From CAYRIH01 sp964424375 (GTDB taxonomy: Bacteria; Patescibacteriota; Kazan-3B-28; UBA10110), in assembly GCA_964424375.1 (NCBI GenBank), contig CAYRIH010000004.1, positions 1-51,687 of the forward strand: a stretch of DNA of 51,687 nucleotides, written 5' to 3'. The position numbers and the translations under genes were made by a program. The notes below the pieces were generated by a model. The model saw only the letters and a program-made list of their open reading frames with translations, was not told the origin of the DNA and made no database searches. Shown here piece by piece: positions 24,775 to 34,074 of this stretch (position 1 is the stretch's first letter; every line of letters begins with the position of its first letter).

Positions 24775-25446
24775 TTACTTCCCCCAGACTCTATCGACCT
24801 TACGACACAAGCGCTTGAGTGGGAACTTGCCCCAGAAATCTGTCTCTTGACCTGGGAAGGTGTAGTGGGGAGCAAAACCTGTTACCTGTAAAGACTTAAA
24901 TTTTTTATACAGGTATGGATCAATTAGCTCCAACAATTGCTTTAATGGGGCAACAAGAGTCTCAGCATCCATTGGAGCACTCGTTATGCCAGTTTGCTCA
25001 AACTCGTCACAGATACAACGCCCTTCTGATGAACCACCGGATGACCGAAACAATTCATCTGAGGTAAAAAACTCAAGAATTTTAGTATATGGGAACTCTA
25101 TTAACTCATGGTATGGGTCAGACCAATTATTCTCATCCTCAATCCACTTTGAATGTGACCAAGAATAATATACTTTGATTGACCAGTATTTCCTAGAGAT
25201 GCCATCCTCGATTGAACAGTATTCCCTGATGATACTGTCATCGAAATGTTCATGAAAAATCAGTTGGACTATCAGGGCATTTGGTCCTGAGAAAAATAAA
25301 TACGATTCCTGTGTAAACAAGGAATCAACATGGTATTGATTTTTATGACTATTCATGGTTATCCAAGCCATAAAATCAAATCCCGAAGCTTTCATAGCTT
25401 CGATAATGCTCTGGAAATACTTTTTGGGCATTGTTTTAGCTATCAT
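24775..25446 (-). CDS. Unknown soluble protein, cassette gene
   Basis: 223 residues from ATG 25446, chosen because AAGGAGGGG lies nine bases upstream; the frame is open further but unsupported. It is rich in Trp, Tyr, Phe and Ser, has no membrane segment, and carries a CICDEF motif near residue 145. No family recognised. A leader hairpin (GGTGC...GCACC) lies between the promoter and the start. Confidence 0.65.
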   Translation of the reverse strand: MIAKTMPKKYFQSIIEAMKASGFDFMAWITMNSHKNQYHVDSLFTQESYLFFSGPNALIVQLIFHEHFDDSIIREYCSIEDGISRKYWSIKVYYSWSHSKWIEDENNWSDPYHELIEFPYTKILEFFTSDELFRSSGGSSEGRCICDEFEQTGITSAPMDAETLVAPLKQLLELIDPYLYKKFKSLQVTGFAPHYTFPGQETDFWGKFPLKRLCRKVDRVWGK

Positions 25447-25523
25447 GGTATACCCCTCCTTAAAGGGTTGGGTGCAAAACTTAACCTTAGCTAGCACCAA
25501 AAGTAGGATGTCAAAGTAGTTTC

Positions 25524-25552
25524 ACTGTATCAAAAAACCCGCTCTCAGTCAA
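25524..25552 (-). promoter_or_regulatory. Array promoter 3
   Basis: TTGACT, spacer GAGAGCGGGTTTTTTGA (17), TACAGT. Confidence 0.8.
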
Positions 25553-25602
25553 GGTTTTTATTGGATTGTGCCGCCCATTATTCAGTGATTTGGGTAAAAG
25601 AA

Positions 25603-25622
25603 AACCACCTAAAAAGGTGGTT
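25603..25622 (-). terminator. Array terminator
   Basis: AACCACCT/AGGTGGTT hairpin with TTTTCTTTTACCC tail. Confidence 0.75.
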
Positions 25623-25632
25623 ATAATTAAAA

Positions 25633-26430
25633 TCATTGTTTATCAATCCACAGGCCGCCTGCTGTTATCTTGAATGGATCAATCTCATTTATAAGGTCAA
25701 TAATAGAGAGGTTCTGTTGATTTCCAAGATCTTCTACAACTTCAGCTGCTTCTAGAGAAAACTCCTCAAGACTGATTTCCGCACCTTTTCTAACAGCAGC
25801 TATAAGATCGAGTTGTCTGGGGGTATAAACAATACTCTTTGCCCAATCAGGTGCTTCTTCGGCTAAACGAGTAAATATGGGGGCAAGCTCTCGATCAGCA
25901 AAGGATATTGCATCGAAATATGTCCGCCGATCCACTGACCCATAATCCTTATCCACCGTTGCAGATACAAGCTCTTGCAATAAGACATGCTTTAATAGCG
26001 ACTCATACCGTAGCACAATCTTTCGCAACCAGTTATTAAGCATCTGTAGATTAAACAAATCAGCTGCTTGAATAAGCTTGTTTCTGAAATCTTCGACTAG
26101 ATCTCTGAATTTAGAATTTTCAAGCCACTTAGCTCGCAGATACTCATCTCGGACCGCTGTCATGAGTGGATGATCCGGGATAGTCTTTCCCCTAATCATA
26201 TCCAGCCACATTTGTAGAAGCATAAGATATCCGACAACCCTTTCTCTGTGCCATACTCCACTAGAGATATCGTTCAATCCACTATTCAGCCATTGATTGG
26301 CTGTATATTCATCACCATCAAATGAATAACTGAACCACCATTTAAGAATCTCAAACCTTAGTGACTCATCAGAATCCCACTGATCTCGAATATCGACTAA
26401 GTAGTCGTAATAAGTTTTTTCAACGGGCAC
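25633..26430 (-). CDS. Unknown helical protein, cassette gene
   Basis: 265 residues, mostly alpha-helical and acidic, rich in Trp/Leu, without signal peptide or membrane segment. No family recognised. GTG start at 26428-26430 with AGGAGGTG upstream. It stands alone with its own promoter and terminator. Confidence 0.65.
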   Translation of the reverse strand: MPVEKTYYDYLVDIRDQWDSDESLRFEILKWWFSYSFDGDEYTANQWLNSGLNDISSGVWHRERVVGYLMLLQMWLDMIRGKTIPDHPLMTAVRDEYLRAKWLENSKFRDLVEDFRNKLIQAADLFNLQMLNNWLRKIVLRYESLLKHVLLQELVSATVDKDYGSVDRRTYFDAISFADRELAPIFTRLAEEAPDWAKSIVYTPRQLDLIAAVRKGAEISLEEFSLEAAEVVEDLGNQQNLSIIDLINEIDPFKITAGGLWIDKQ

Positions 26431-26473
26431 ATCGGCACCTCCTATTTGTCAAATTTGATTCATTACTAATTTA

Positions 26474-26501
26474 AGTATATTAAAAACTAGCTTCTGGTCA
26501 A
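26474..26501 (-). promoter_or_regulatory. Array promoter 4
   Basis: TTGACC, spacer AGAAGCTAGTTTTTAA (16), TATACT. Upstream flank GCTCTAGGACTATAAAACTA is shared with array promoters 9 and 12. Confidence 0.8.
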
Positions 26502-26592
26502 TAGTTTTATAGTCCTAGAGCTAGTTTTCCTAGATTGGTGGGTTTAAGGAGGATTGGCGGCTAAAAACGCAGAATGAGAATATCGAGAATAT

Positions 26593-29325
26593 CTAGCTTC
26601 GGGCATTCTGCCAGCGATACAACAACTTACGCGCCTCTTCTAATAGTACAATTGACGGCGCTATCGCCAGAATCACCAGCCAGTCGCGAGCAGAGAGGGC
26701 TGTGGTATGTAAGATAGCTTGCATTCCGGGCTGATAGATCGCCAGCAGCTGCAATAAAACAGCAGCGACTGTGGCTATGACGAGAAACTTATTGCCTAAC
26801 GGATTCATCTGCAGTAAGGAGCGAGACGAAGAACGACAATTCCAAGCATTAAACCATTGAAAAGCGGCTAAAATAGTCAGCGTCATCGTCCATAAGTGCA
26901 ACATATCCTCACCACCAAATGTCAGCCAATAATACCTAAATACCAAAAACGAACCCAGAGCCATTACCCCGGCCATTAGCACCATTCTCTGCCCCATCAA
27001 ACCATCTACCAGCCACTGGCGGTGCGAATCAGCAAGATATCTTTTGACATAAGACAAGCTTAATGAAGCAGCGTCTTTCGGTTCCATAGCCAAGGCTACA
27101 TCCAACAACCCGTCTGTGACTAAATTCAACCAAAGGATCTGCACCGCCAAAATCGGCAGCGGGTACCCCAAGGCAATAGCCAGTGTAATCACCACAATTT
27201 CGCCCAGGCTGGTAGAGAACAAATACAAAATCACTTTCTTAATAGTAATGTGAATGTTGCGGCCCTCTTCGATGGCCGCCACAATACTGGTCAAATTATC
27301 GTCCAACAGCACTATATCGGCGGCTTCCTTGGCTACCTCAGTGCCAATCAACCCCATCCCCACACCCAGATCGGCAGCCACTAGCGAAGGAGCGTCATTC
27401 ACTCCATCTCCAGTCATTGCGACAATCTTGCCTTGCTGCTGATAAGCCCGTACTATGCGTAGCTTGTGTTCAGGCGTAGCCCGGGCAAAAACAGATATCT
27501 GCTCAATCCGAGCGGCCAGCTCATCATCAGTCATGTCTTCCACTTCCCGACCAATCATCACCTGATCACCGGGATGATAGATACCAGCTTCCTGGGCGAT
27601 GGCTTGCGCGGTCACCTGGTGATCTCCCGTCATCATTACAATCTTCACCCCACCAGCCTGTGCCTTTTCAACGATCTCTTTAACGCCGGGGCGCAGACCA
27701 TCATACATACCAAAGAAACCTACCAAAGTAAGCGCTGGCATCTGCTTGCCCGACACCTTCTCTGGCACATCCCATAACTCCCCTGCCGCCAGCACCCGCA
27801 AGCCCGCTGCCGCCATGCCGGAATATTCTGCTTCCGCCTGCCGTAAGAGTTCGGGCGTCATCGGCTGCAGCGTGCCATCTAACTGTTTTACAAACTTACA
27901 TAGCGCCAACACCGCTTCTGGCGCACCCACCACCTTTAGCCAGTTGCGACCAGCTACGCGGTGAATGGTAGCATGGTATTTGAGCTGCGGCGTGAACGGC
28001 AAATCAAAGATTAATGGTGAAACTTGTTCCATCGTGTCCTTATCCAGCCCTGCCTTTGCCGCCAGTACAAACATAGCCGCTTCAGTGGGGTCGCCAGACA
28101 CCCGCCAAGTGGATGTGCCCTGTTCTGGCACCGGACGGGCATCAGCACAAAAACCAGCTACCTGCGCCATATAATGAAACTCGCGGTCATCCAGTGGTTT
28201 AATAACTTTGCCATCCAATTTAACTTGCCCCGACATGGCATAGCCGGAGCCACTGATTATAAATTCTTTGCCGCACATTCTTATTCTGCGAATTACCATT
28301 TCATTCCGAGTGATGGTGCCGGTCTTGTCCACTACTACCACTTGCGCTCTCCCCAGCGCCTCCACTGCCTGTAGCCGTTTAACTAAAACGTTGCGCTTGC
28401 TCATGCGCCAAACGCCGGTGGCCAACACTAAAGTAATTACTATCGGCAGACCCTCCGGCACCGCCGATACCGCCAGTGCTACCGCCACCTTAAACATCTC
28501 CAGCGGCACAATGCCGAGCAGTATGCCCAAAATAAACACCATGACGCTTAAAGATAAAACTACCAATAAGATAATCTTGGACAGATGATGAATGCTGCGC
28601 GTCAATGGTATTTGGGTATTGATGGTAGCAACCTGTTTGGAGATTTTCCCGATGATAGTATGCAGCCCCGTATTTACCACCACAGCTGTGCCGTGGCCGG
28701 TAGTAATATGCGAACTCTGCCATGCCATATTGGTCTGGTCAGCCAGCTCTAATTTGGGGTCAGCCATAGCTTGGATATGTTTTACGATTGGCTTCGACTC
28801 GCCGGTAAGAGCCGCCTGCTCTACCTTCATATTGTTGACTAAAAGCAACCGCACGTCAGCCGGCACTTTATCCCCCTCCCGCAAGATGATCACATCACCC
28901 GGCACTAGCTCGTTCTCGCTAACTTGCATCTCCCGTCCATCTCGCAGAACCGTCACGCGTGCCACCGCGAATCGCCTTAGCGCCAGCAGGGTGTTTTGCG
29001 CGCGCCCTTCCTGAATCGCACCAACGACAGCGTTAATCAGCAGTACAGCAAAAATAATGGCGCTATCTGCCACTTCCCCCATCGCAAAAACCACCGCGCT
29101 AGCCAGCAAGAGAATATAAATCAGAGGGCTTTGGAACTGACGCAGAATAATTTTCCACCAACTATCAATCTTGGCTTCTAATAATTTGTTAGGACCGAAC
29201 TTTTGCAATCGGCGTTGAAATTCTTCCGTGCTTAAGCCAGCGGCCTGTGTATGTAATTGATCCAATACAGCTGATATTGTCAGAGTGTGCCATAATACCT
29301 TTTTTACAGGCAATAATTTGTCCAT
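26593..29325 (-). CDS. P-type cation ATPase (Ca2+-type, P2)
   Basis: 910 residues. Motifs in order: TGES in the actuator domain, PEGLP in membrane helix 4, the phosphorylated Asp in VVDKTGTITRNEM, the ATP-binding region, TGDGVNDAPSLVAADLGVGMG, and NLVTDGLLDVALAMEP in helix 6. The ion-site pattern fits the SERCA/PMR1-like group, so it probably exports Ca2+ or another cation using ATP. Coding sequence is clearly GC-richer than its neighbours, suggesting transfer together with the adjacent permease. ATG start 29323-29325. Confidence 0.9.
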   Translation of the reverse strand: MDKLLPVKKVLWHTLTISAVLDQLHTQAAGLSTEEFQRRLQKFGPNKLLEAKIDSWWKIILRQFQSPLIYILLLASAVVFAMGEVADSAIIFAVLLINAVVGAIQEGRAQNTLLALRRFAVARVTVLRDGREMQVSENELVPGDVIILREGDKVPADVRLLLVNNMKVEQAALTGESKPIVKHIQAMADPKLELADQTNMAWQSSHITTGHGTAVVVNTGLHTIIGKISKQVATINTQIPLTRSIHHLSKIILLVVLSLSVMVFILGILLGIVPLEMFKVAVALAVSAVPEGLPIVITLVLATGVWRMSKRNVLVKRLQAVEALGRAQVVVVDKTGTITRNEMVIRRIRMCGKEFIISGSGYAMSGQVKLDGKVIKPLDDREFHYMAQVAGFCADARPVPEQGTSTWRVSGDPTEAAMFVLAAKAGLDKDTMEQVSPLIFDLPFTPQLKYHATIHRVAGRNWLKVVGAPEAVLALCKFVKQLDGTLQPMTPELLRQAEAEYSGMAAAGLRVLAAGELWDVPEKVSGKQMPALTLVGFFGMYDGLRPGVKEIVEKAQAGGVKIVMMTGDHQVTAQAIAQEAGIYHPGDQVMIGREVEDMTDDELAARIEQISVFARATPEHKLRIVRAYQQQGKIVAMTGDGVNDAPSLVAADLGVGMGLIGTEVAKEAADIVLLDDNLTSIVAAIEEGRNIHITIKKVILYLFSTSLGEIVVITLAIALGYPLPILAVQILWLNLVTDGLLDVALAMEPKDAASLSLSYVKRYLADSHRQWLVDGLMGQRMVLMAGVMALGSFLVFRYYWLTFGGEDMLHLWTMTLTILAAFQWFNAWNCRSSSRSLLQMNPLGNKFLVIATVAAVLLQLLAIYQPGMQAILHTTALSARDWLVILAIAPSIVLLEEARKLLYRWQNARS

Positions 29326-29398
29326 ACACTTAATATGCCATAAGTGAACCTAAGAAGCACTATGGTCGTTTGGCATCCTAAGGAGAACCCGCCTTCGC

Positions 29399-29496
29399 TT
29401 TCAGCTTCGGAACGGCCTCAGGCTTAGAAAGGCAGGAATGAGACACCTGCCCGAAGTGCACAACGTTGCAGGCGAGAATGAAACAGTGGCAAGGGG
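29399..29496. repeat. TTTCAGCTTCGGAACGG-type repeat, divergent copy
   Basis: Contains CAGCTTCGGAACGG, GGCAGGAATGAGACA and GAATGAAACAGTGGCA, the modules of the repeat found at 35912, 36408, 37625 and 39088, with inserted sequence between them. Confidence 0.65.
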
Positions 29497-29515
29497 GATA
29501 AGTTCATTAGACAAA

Positions 29516-30535
29516 TTAGGCAGACAGGCGCGTCCAGTAGGCCAGCAGTAAATGAGGTAGTTCTTCAAGTTGGTGCCAGAACGGAGAGGTCGCGCCGATA
29601 ATCAGTAAGATAACCAACACTAACCCAACATATTTCACTACCCAATCGGGCAGACTGTAGGCGGGTTTCTGCCGACTTTTTTGCCGGGCACTCCATAATG
29701 TAAAAACTATCAAAACACCGGTGATCCCAGCACCGACGGCGCCAATAATCCCCAATACTCCAACAAAATCCCGAACTCCCGCCAACCACACCAATAACGG
29801 CACTGTGAAAGCAGCGATGAAGGCTAATTGATTGGGCAAAGACAGGTCACTATGATAGATCTGTTGGGCGGCCCAACCTAGCGCCAAGAAGCTGGTACTC
29901 ATCGCCAAAAAGGCAAAAATATTGCCAATCGCCCAAATATTCGGACCTAGCGCATTGCCCAGTCCAACCGTGGCTACCGAGGTTGTATTCTCTCCCATCA
30001 CTCCCACTACCACCAAAGCAAACAGCACGTACAACAACAGCGGAATCAGGCCGGCATAAATAATAGTTTGCTTAAAATGTTTCCTGTGGTCGTTTTTACC
30101 CAAAATTTCGTAGGCTTGCGGAATGGAGGTCAGCCCATAGCAGGCAAACAGGATTACGCCGTAAGGCAACAGCATCTTGCGCCAGTCAAACATCAGTAAG
30201 TTAGCCGCATCAATCTGGCCTTGAGCCAATCCAAACAAAGCCAAAATGATCAGAATAAATCCTAGCACCATCCACAGTTCAACCTGCTTGACGGTGTTAA
30301 TCCCCCGCCAGATCAAATATGCAAACACTGTGTAGAACACCAGCGACCACATCCAGTCGGCTCCGCCAAATAAAGCGGACAAAATTGAACCCTGGGCAAT
30401 CATATAAGCTAGCAAGGCACCGGAAATGGCAAACAGCAACACAATGGTTTGCACCAATTTAGCCTTGGGACCAAGGTACAAACCGACATATCCGGGAATC
30501 TGGTAAATGGCGGGAGTGCGTGAGTGTTACTGCTG
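29516..30535 (-). pseudogene. Amino-acid permease (HAAAP/Trp-Tyr type), 5'-truncated
   Basis: Hydrophobic protein with about nine membrane segments; PGYVGLYLGPKAK, YGVILFACYGLTSIPQ and LGKNDHRKHFKQTI resemble aromatic amino-acid permeases. The open part from TTG 30481 is 321 residues against ~400 usual. Homology-like sequence continues upstream (RTPAIYQIPGY) without a start codon, and the first two helices are missing. The break at about 30535 joins it to a cassette gene. GC-richer, like the ATPase next to it. Confidence 0.7.
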
Positions 30536-30672
30536 CCTTGGTTATAATAGGTTTGTTTACCCTCTGCAAGAGTAAGGTCAAGTATAAACTTTATAACCTT
30601 TTCCAAGTATTTTTTCCGAGACTTAACAGCCTTAGCAAGTTGGGCATCATCAAGCGTGTCTATACTTGTCAT
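30535..30672 (-). pseudogene. Cassette gene cut off by the permease junction
   Basis: Starts MTSIDTLDDAQLAKAVKSRK at ATG 30672 with AAAAGGAG upstream; about 46 codons remain before the sequence passes into permease DNA out of frame. Mostly charged, helical. Promoter and leader closely match those of the XRE cassette. Confidence 0.6.
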
Positions 30673-30711
30673 ATCTAAGCTCCTTTTCAAGATTCAATTC
30701 AGTGATACTTT

Positions 30712-30739
30712 AATATATCAAAAACTAGCTCTCAGTCAA
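30712..30739 (-). promoter_or_regulatory. Array promoter 5
   Basis: TTGACT, spacer GAGAGCTAGTTTTTGA (16), TATATT. Confidence 0.8.
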
Positions 30740-30770
30740 GGTTTTAATGTAACTATTTTGGTAAGAAAAA

Positions 30771-30796
30771 ACACCTGTAATTTAAATCACAGGTGT
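30771..30796 (-). terminator. Array terminator overlapping the PQ-loop gene end
   Basis: ACACCTGTGATT pairs with AATTACAGGTGT, tail TTTTTTCTTACC. Confidence 0.75.
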
Positions 30797-31392
30797 TGTG
30801 TTCTGCTTCGATATTTATACCAGAGAATAATAGTAACTGTAGTCACAAGAAGATATAAGCTTGAGGTTATCTTTAATGGTAAATTATTAAAGCTAAAACC
30901 ATATATAATCCAGAAAGTAGTACCAACCCAATAAGACCACAGCATTTTAACGGATACTGCTCCAGAGCTTTTCTCTTTCCAAATCTCATATGGTTGCAAT
31001 ATGGCGACCCCTATATAAATCAAACTTAAAGAAAAGAAAAAGAAAGCTTTATAGGGCAGGAGCACGTCTACCAGAAAAATAAGTAGCATCGCCCAAAAGA
31101 ATATCTTCTCTTGGCTACTAAACCCTTTGAACCTATATAATCCAATGAGAATCGGAATATGTATGGGAGCCATAACAGCACCACTAAACATAAGCGCTAA
31201 GCTGTTTATTGATATCCCGTAAGTGAAGATTACAGCAAAGATGAACAAATTAAAGATGAACAAACTTACAGGAACAGACACACCAGATTTCTTTCGCCAA
31301 ATTTCTTTTTTTTGATCCCATGCTCCCCACGCTTCAATCAATGTGAACAGGATGGTTCCAAAAAAACTAATAGTTAAGGCATTTAAGCCCAA
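30787..31392 (-). CDS. PQ-loop repeat membrane protein (SWEET-like)
   Basis: About 201 residues with about seven membrane segments. Two PQ-loop-like motifs are seen: WDQKKEIWRKKSGVSVP and LQPYEIWKEKSSGAVSVKML. This family includes SWEET/SemiSWEET sugar carriers; the substrate is unknown. The TTG at 31392 is the first standard start, but AAAGGAGG lies 24 bases further upstream and the frame is open back to it, so the true start may be a rare codon (for example ATA) nearer the ribosome binding site. Confidence 0.65.
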   Translation of the reverse strand: MGLNALTISFFGTILFTLIEAWGAWDQKKEIWRKKSGVSVPVSLFIFNLFIFAVIFTYGISINSLALMFSGAVMAPIHIPILIGLYRFKGFSSQEKIFFWAMLLIFLVDVLLPYKAFFFFSLSLIYIGVAILQPYEIWKEKSSGAVSVKMLWSYWVGTTFWIIYGFSFNNLPLKITSSLYLLVTTVTIILWYKYRSRTQHL

Positions 31393-31450
31393 GTTGTTTA
31401 GTTCTATTAATTGGAACCTCCTTTGTGTTTTCTGTCAAAGAGCTGAGTTT

Positions 31451-31479
31451 ACTGTATCAAAAAACTAGCTCCTAGTCAA
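31451..31479 (-). promoter_or_regulatory. Array promoter 6
   Basis: TTGACT, spacer AGGAGCTAGTTTTTTGA (17), TACAGT. Confidence 0.8.
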
Positions 31480-31546
31480 GGTTTTAATGTAATTATCTTC
31501 AACCCAGAACCCTAAGAAAAAAATTTATTGGAATTTAAATAAGAAA

Positions 31547-31568
31547 AAATCACCTGTAAGGGTGATTT
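31547..31568 (-). terminator. Array terminator
   Basis: AAATCACC/GGTGATTT hairpin, tail TTTTTTCTTATT. Confidence 0.75.
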
Positions 31569-31592
31569 ATATAATTTTCGATGGCTGTTCTT

Positions 31593-32162
31593 CTACTCTT
31601 GTGCTGAACCTCCTAGAATTTTATTCAAGTCAATATCAGGTAAAGCGAGTGTGCCTGATGCCTTAGTTTTTAACAAAAGCATCGATATGCCAGCTAAAGC
31701 CGCGAAAGCTACAAGCGCATATGGCTCTCCTACAGATACCCGTGAGAGAGAGTTCAATGAATCTGGTCGGATATCCCATGAGCCTGCTGGTGAATCTTCT
31801 TCCAATATCGGTGCATTGTATGGACCAGCTAAGATTTCCACTATACCGATAAGCGACAAAGCATTTGACCCATCTTCAACAATTGAACCTATAGGACCGA
31901 TTTTTAGTACCGCGAATTTTTCCCAGGTATTACCAGACTCAACTTCTGGTGAAGATGGTAGTGGGTCTGAATATGCCACCTCAACTGGGTACTCTGCCAA
32001 CTGAACAGCTTGCCATTGGCGAGGCACTTCGCTAAAGTGTCTAACTTCAGTAAGCTGATCTTTGCTGATACCGAAGCGTTGACAGAGGAATTGAAAAACC
32101 TGAAATAATAATTCTGCGGCAATATGACGAGATGAAGTGTCACTTGGCGTTTTACCCTCCAT
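31593..32162 (-). CDS. Unknown protein with C-terminal membrane segment, cassette gene
   Basis: 189 residues from ATG 32162, which lies nine bases after AAGGAG; an upstream ATG at 32240 is inside the promoter and rejected. Long soluble N-terminal part, then one hydrophobic helix (YALVAFAALAGISMLLL) and a short tail. No family recognised; likely a tail-anchored or membrane-associated protein. Confidence 0.6.
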   Translation of the reverse strand: MEGKTPSDTSSRHIAAELLFQVFQFLCQRFGISKDQLTEVRHFSEVPRQWQAVQLAEYPVEVAYSDPLPSSPEVESGNTWEKFAVLKIGPIGSIVEDGSNALSLIGIVEILAGPYNAPILEEDSPAGSWDIRPDSLNSLSRVSVGEPYALVAFAALAGISMLLLKTKASGTLALPDIDLNKILGGSAQE

Positions 32163-32212
32163 CAAAATCATCTCCTTATTGTTAAAGATTTCACCGTATT
32201 GGTGATGGCTTA

Positions 32213-32240
32213 AATATATCAAAAACACACTCTCAGTCAA
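32213..32240 (-). promoter_or_regulatory. Array promoter 7
   Basis: TTGACT, spacer GAGAGTGTGTTTTTGA (16), TATATT; begins only about 20 bases after the typA stop. Confidence 0.8.
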
Positions 32241-32258
32241 GGTTTTTATATATATTAA

Positions 32259-34067
32259 CTATTTGGAATGAAGATGTTTTTTGCGTTCGTTCTCGGTTAG
32301 ATATTGTTTGCGTAATCTGATATCAGTTGGTGTTACTTCTAAAAACTCATCTTCACGCATTAACCCAATTGTTTTTTCTAAAGTTAGTTCCATTGGTGGG
32401 GTACATCGAACAGCCTCATCTGTACCCGATGCTCTTGTGTTGGTTAATTGTTTACCCTTGGTTGGATTAACGGGCATACTTGCCCCTTTGGCAGTATTAC
32501 CAATAACCATACCTTCATATACTTCCGTACCAGGGCTAATATATAGAGTGCCTCTGTCCTGTAAATTAGATAACGCATAGGCCAATGCCTTGCCAGTAAC
32601 CATTGATATCATTGAACCTAATTCGGTTTTAACAATATGACCAACGTGTGGTCTGAAATCTATAAACACTGAAGTTAAAATCCCTTTACCTTTAGTATCA
32701 ATCACAAATTCGTTGCGATAACCTAATAGCCCACGAGTGGGTATTTCGAACAACATTTTAATTTCGTCATTTTCTGTTCCCATATTAATTATAGTACCTT
32801 TTCGTTTCCCAAGCTTTTCGATAACCACCCCAGACAATTTCTCTGGTACTAATACAGTTACTTCTTCAAAAGGTTCTAATGTTTGGCCATTTTCTTCCTT
32901 CAAAATTACTTCTGGCTGAGAAACTGCCAATTCGTATCCTTCTCGACGCATATTTTCTAGCAAAACAGCCAAATGCAACTCACCTCTACCACTAACCTTA
33001 AATTTTGCATCTAAAAAGTCGACTTTAAGCCCTACATTTACTTGCAATTCTTTTTCTAATCGTTCCTTAATTTTTCGAGAGGTTAAATATTTGCCCGACC
33101 TGCCGGTAAAAGGCGAAGTATTAACAAACATATGTAAAGAAAGAATTGGTTCATCTATGGCAATAGCTGGCATTGGCTCAATTGTTTCGTCATCCAATAA
33201 TGTTTGGCCAATATAAATTTCTGGAAAACCGGCAATCATTACAATATCGCCTGCATAAGCTTCCTTTACACTTTTTTTTGCCATACCCTCAAAGGTAAAT
33301 AATTTGCTAACTTTTCCAGTAAAAATCTTTCCGTTTGCATCTTTCACAAATAATTTCTGACCGTCTTTAACCGTACCTGTATAAATTCTACAAATACCGA
33401 ATCTTCCCAAAAAATTATCGTAAGCCAAATTAAATACCTGCATTTTTAAAGGCTGAACATTAAGTTCGTCCCCAGAAGCAACTGGCACTTGTTTTAAAAT
33501 AAGATCCAAAATTGGTGTAAGATCTGTCGATTCGTCAGACATATTTTTTTTGGCTATACCTTCACGACCAATAGAGTAAATCGTTTCAAAATTGAATTGC
33601 TCTTCGGTTGCACCTAAGTCTAAAAATAGTTCATATACAGCTTCCGTTGCCATTTTTACATCGGCTGCTGGCTTATCTATTTTGTTTAAAACTAAGATTG
33701 GTTTTAGACCAAGTTCTAACGATTTTTTTAATACAAATTTAGTTTGAGGCATTGGTCCTTCTGCAGCATCTACCACCAACAAAACTGAGTCCACAGAACG
33801 CAGAACTCGTTCTACCTCAGAACCAAAATCGGCATGGCCTGGCGTATCTAATATATTAATTTTGGTAGTAGGTCTTCCACTATTTTCTGCAGGGTAAAAA
33901 ACCGAAGTATTTTTTGAATATATAGTAATCCCCCGCTCTTTTTCCAAATCATTTGAATCCATTGAAACCTCTTCGCCAACCATACCAGTCTGCTTTAAAA
34001 TAGCATCTGTAAGAGCTGTTTTTCCATGGTCAACATGAGCAATAATAGCTATATTCCTAATCTCCAT
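32259..34067 (-). CDS. typA: GTP-binding protein TypA/BipA
   Basis: 602 residues from ATG 34067 (IAIIAHVDHGKTALTDAIL). Translational GTPase: P-loop AHVDHGKT, switch ERGITI, DTPGHADFG, NKIDKPAAD. The C-terminal part (GRGELHLAVLLENMRREGYE, PTRGLLGYRNEF) is typical of BipA, a ribosome-assembly and stress factor. A TTG at 34085 would overlap the helicase stop and is less likely. It forms an operon with the helicase. Confidence 0.95.
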   Translation of the reverse strand: MEIRNIAIIAHVDHGKTALTDAILKQTGMVGEEVSMDSNDLEKERGITIYSKNTSVFYPAENSGRPTTKINILDTPGHADFGSEVERVLRSVDSVLLVVDAAEGPMPQTKFVLKKSLELGLKPILVLNKIDKPAADVKMATEAVYELFLDLGATEEQFNFETIYSIGREGIAKKNMSDESTDLTPILDLILKQVPVASGDELNVQPLKMQVFNLAYDNFLGRFGICRIYTGTVKDGQKLFVKDANGKIFTGKVSKLFTFEGMAKKSVKEAYAGDIVMIAGFPEIYIGQTLLDDETIEPMPAIAIDEPILSLHMFVNTSPFTGRSGKYLTSRKIKERLEKELQVNVGLKVDFLDAKFKVSGRGELHLAVLLENMRREGYELAVSQPEVILKEENGQTLEPFEEVTVLVPEKLSGVVIEKLGKRKGTIINMGTENDEIKMLFEIPTRGLLGYRNEFVIDTKGKGILTSVFIDFRPHVGHIVKTELGSMISMVTGKALAYALSNLQDRGTLYISPGTEVYEGMVIGNTAKGASMPVNPTKGKQLTNTRASGTDEAVRCTPPMELTLEKTIGLMREDEFLEVTPTDIRLRKQYLTENERKKHLHSK

Positions 34068-34074
34068 AATAAAA

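Noticed and set aside
28024..28374. Long plus-strand frames within the P-type ATPase gene
   Set aside because: GC-rich coding DNA gives long shadow frames; all ATPase motifs are on the minus strand.
30409..30690. 93-residue protein from 30690
   Set aside because: Its C-terminal third is permease sequence read in the wrong frame and the true start is the ATG at 30672 behind AAAAGGAG; treated as a truncated gene.
32163..32240. Upstream start (32240) for the cassette gene ending at 31593
   Set aside because: It lies in the -35 of the promoter; the ATG at 32162 has the ribosome binding site.
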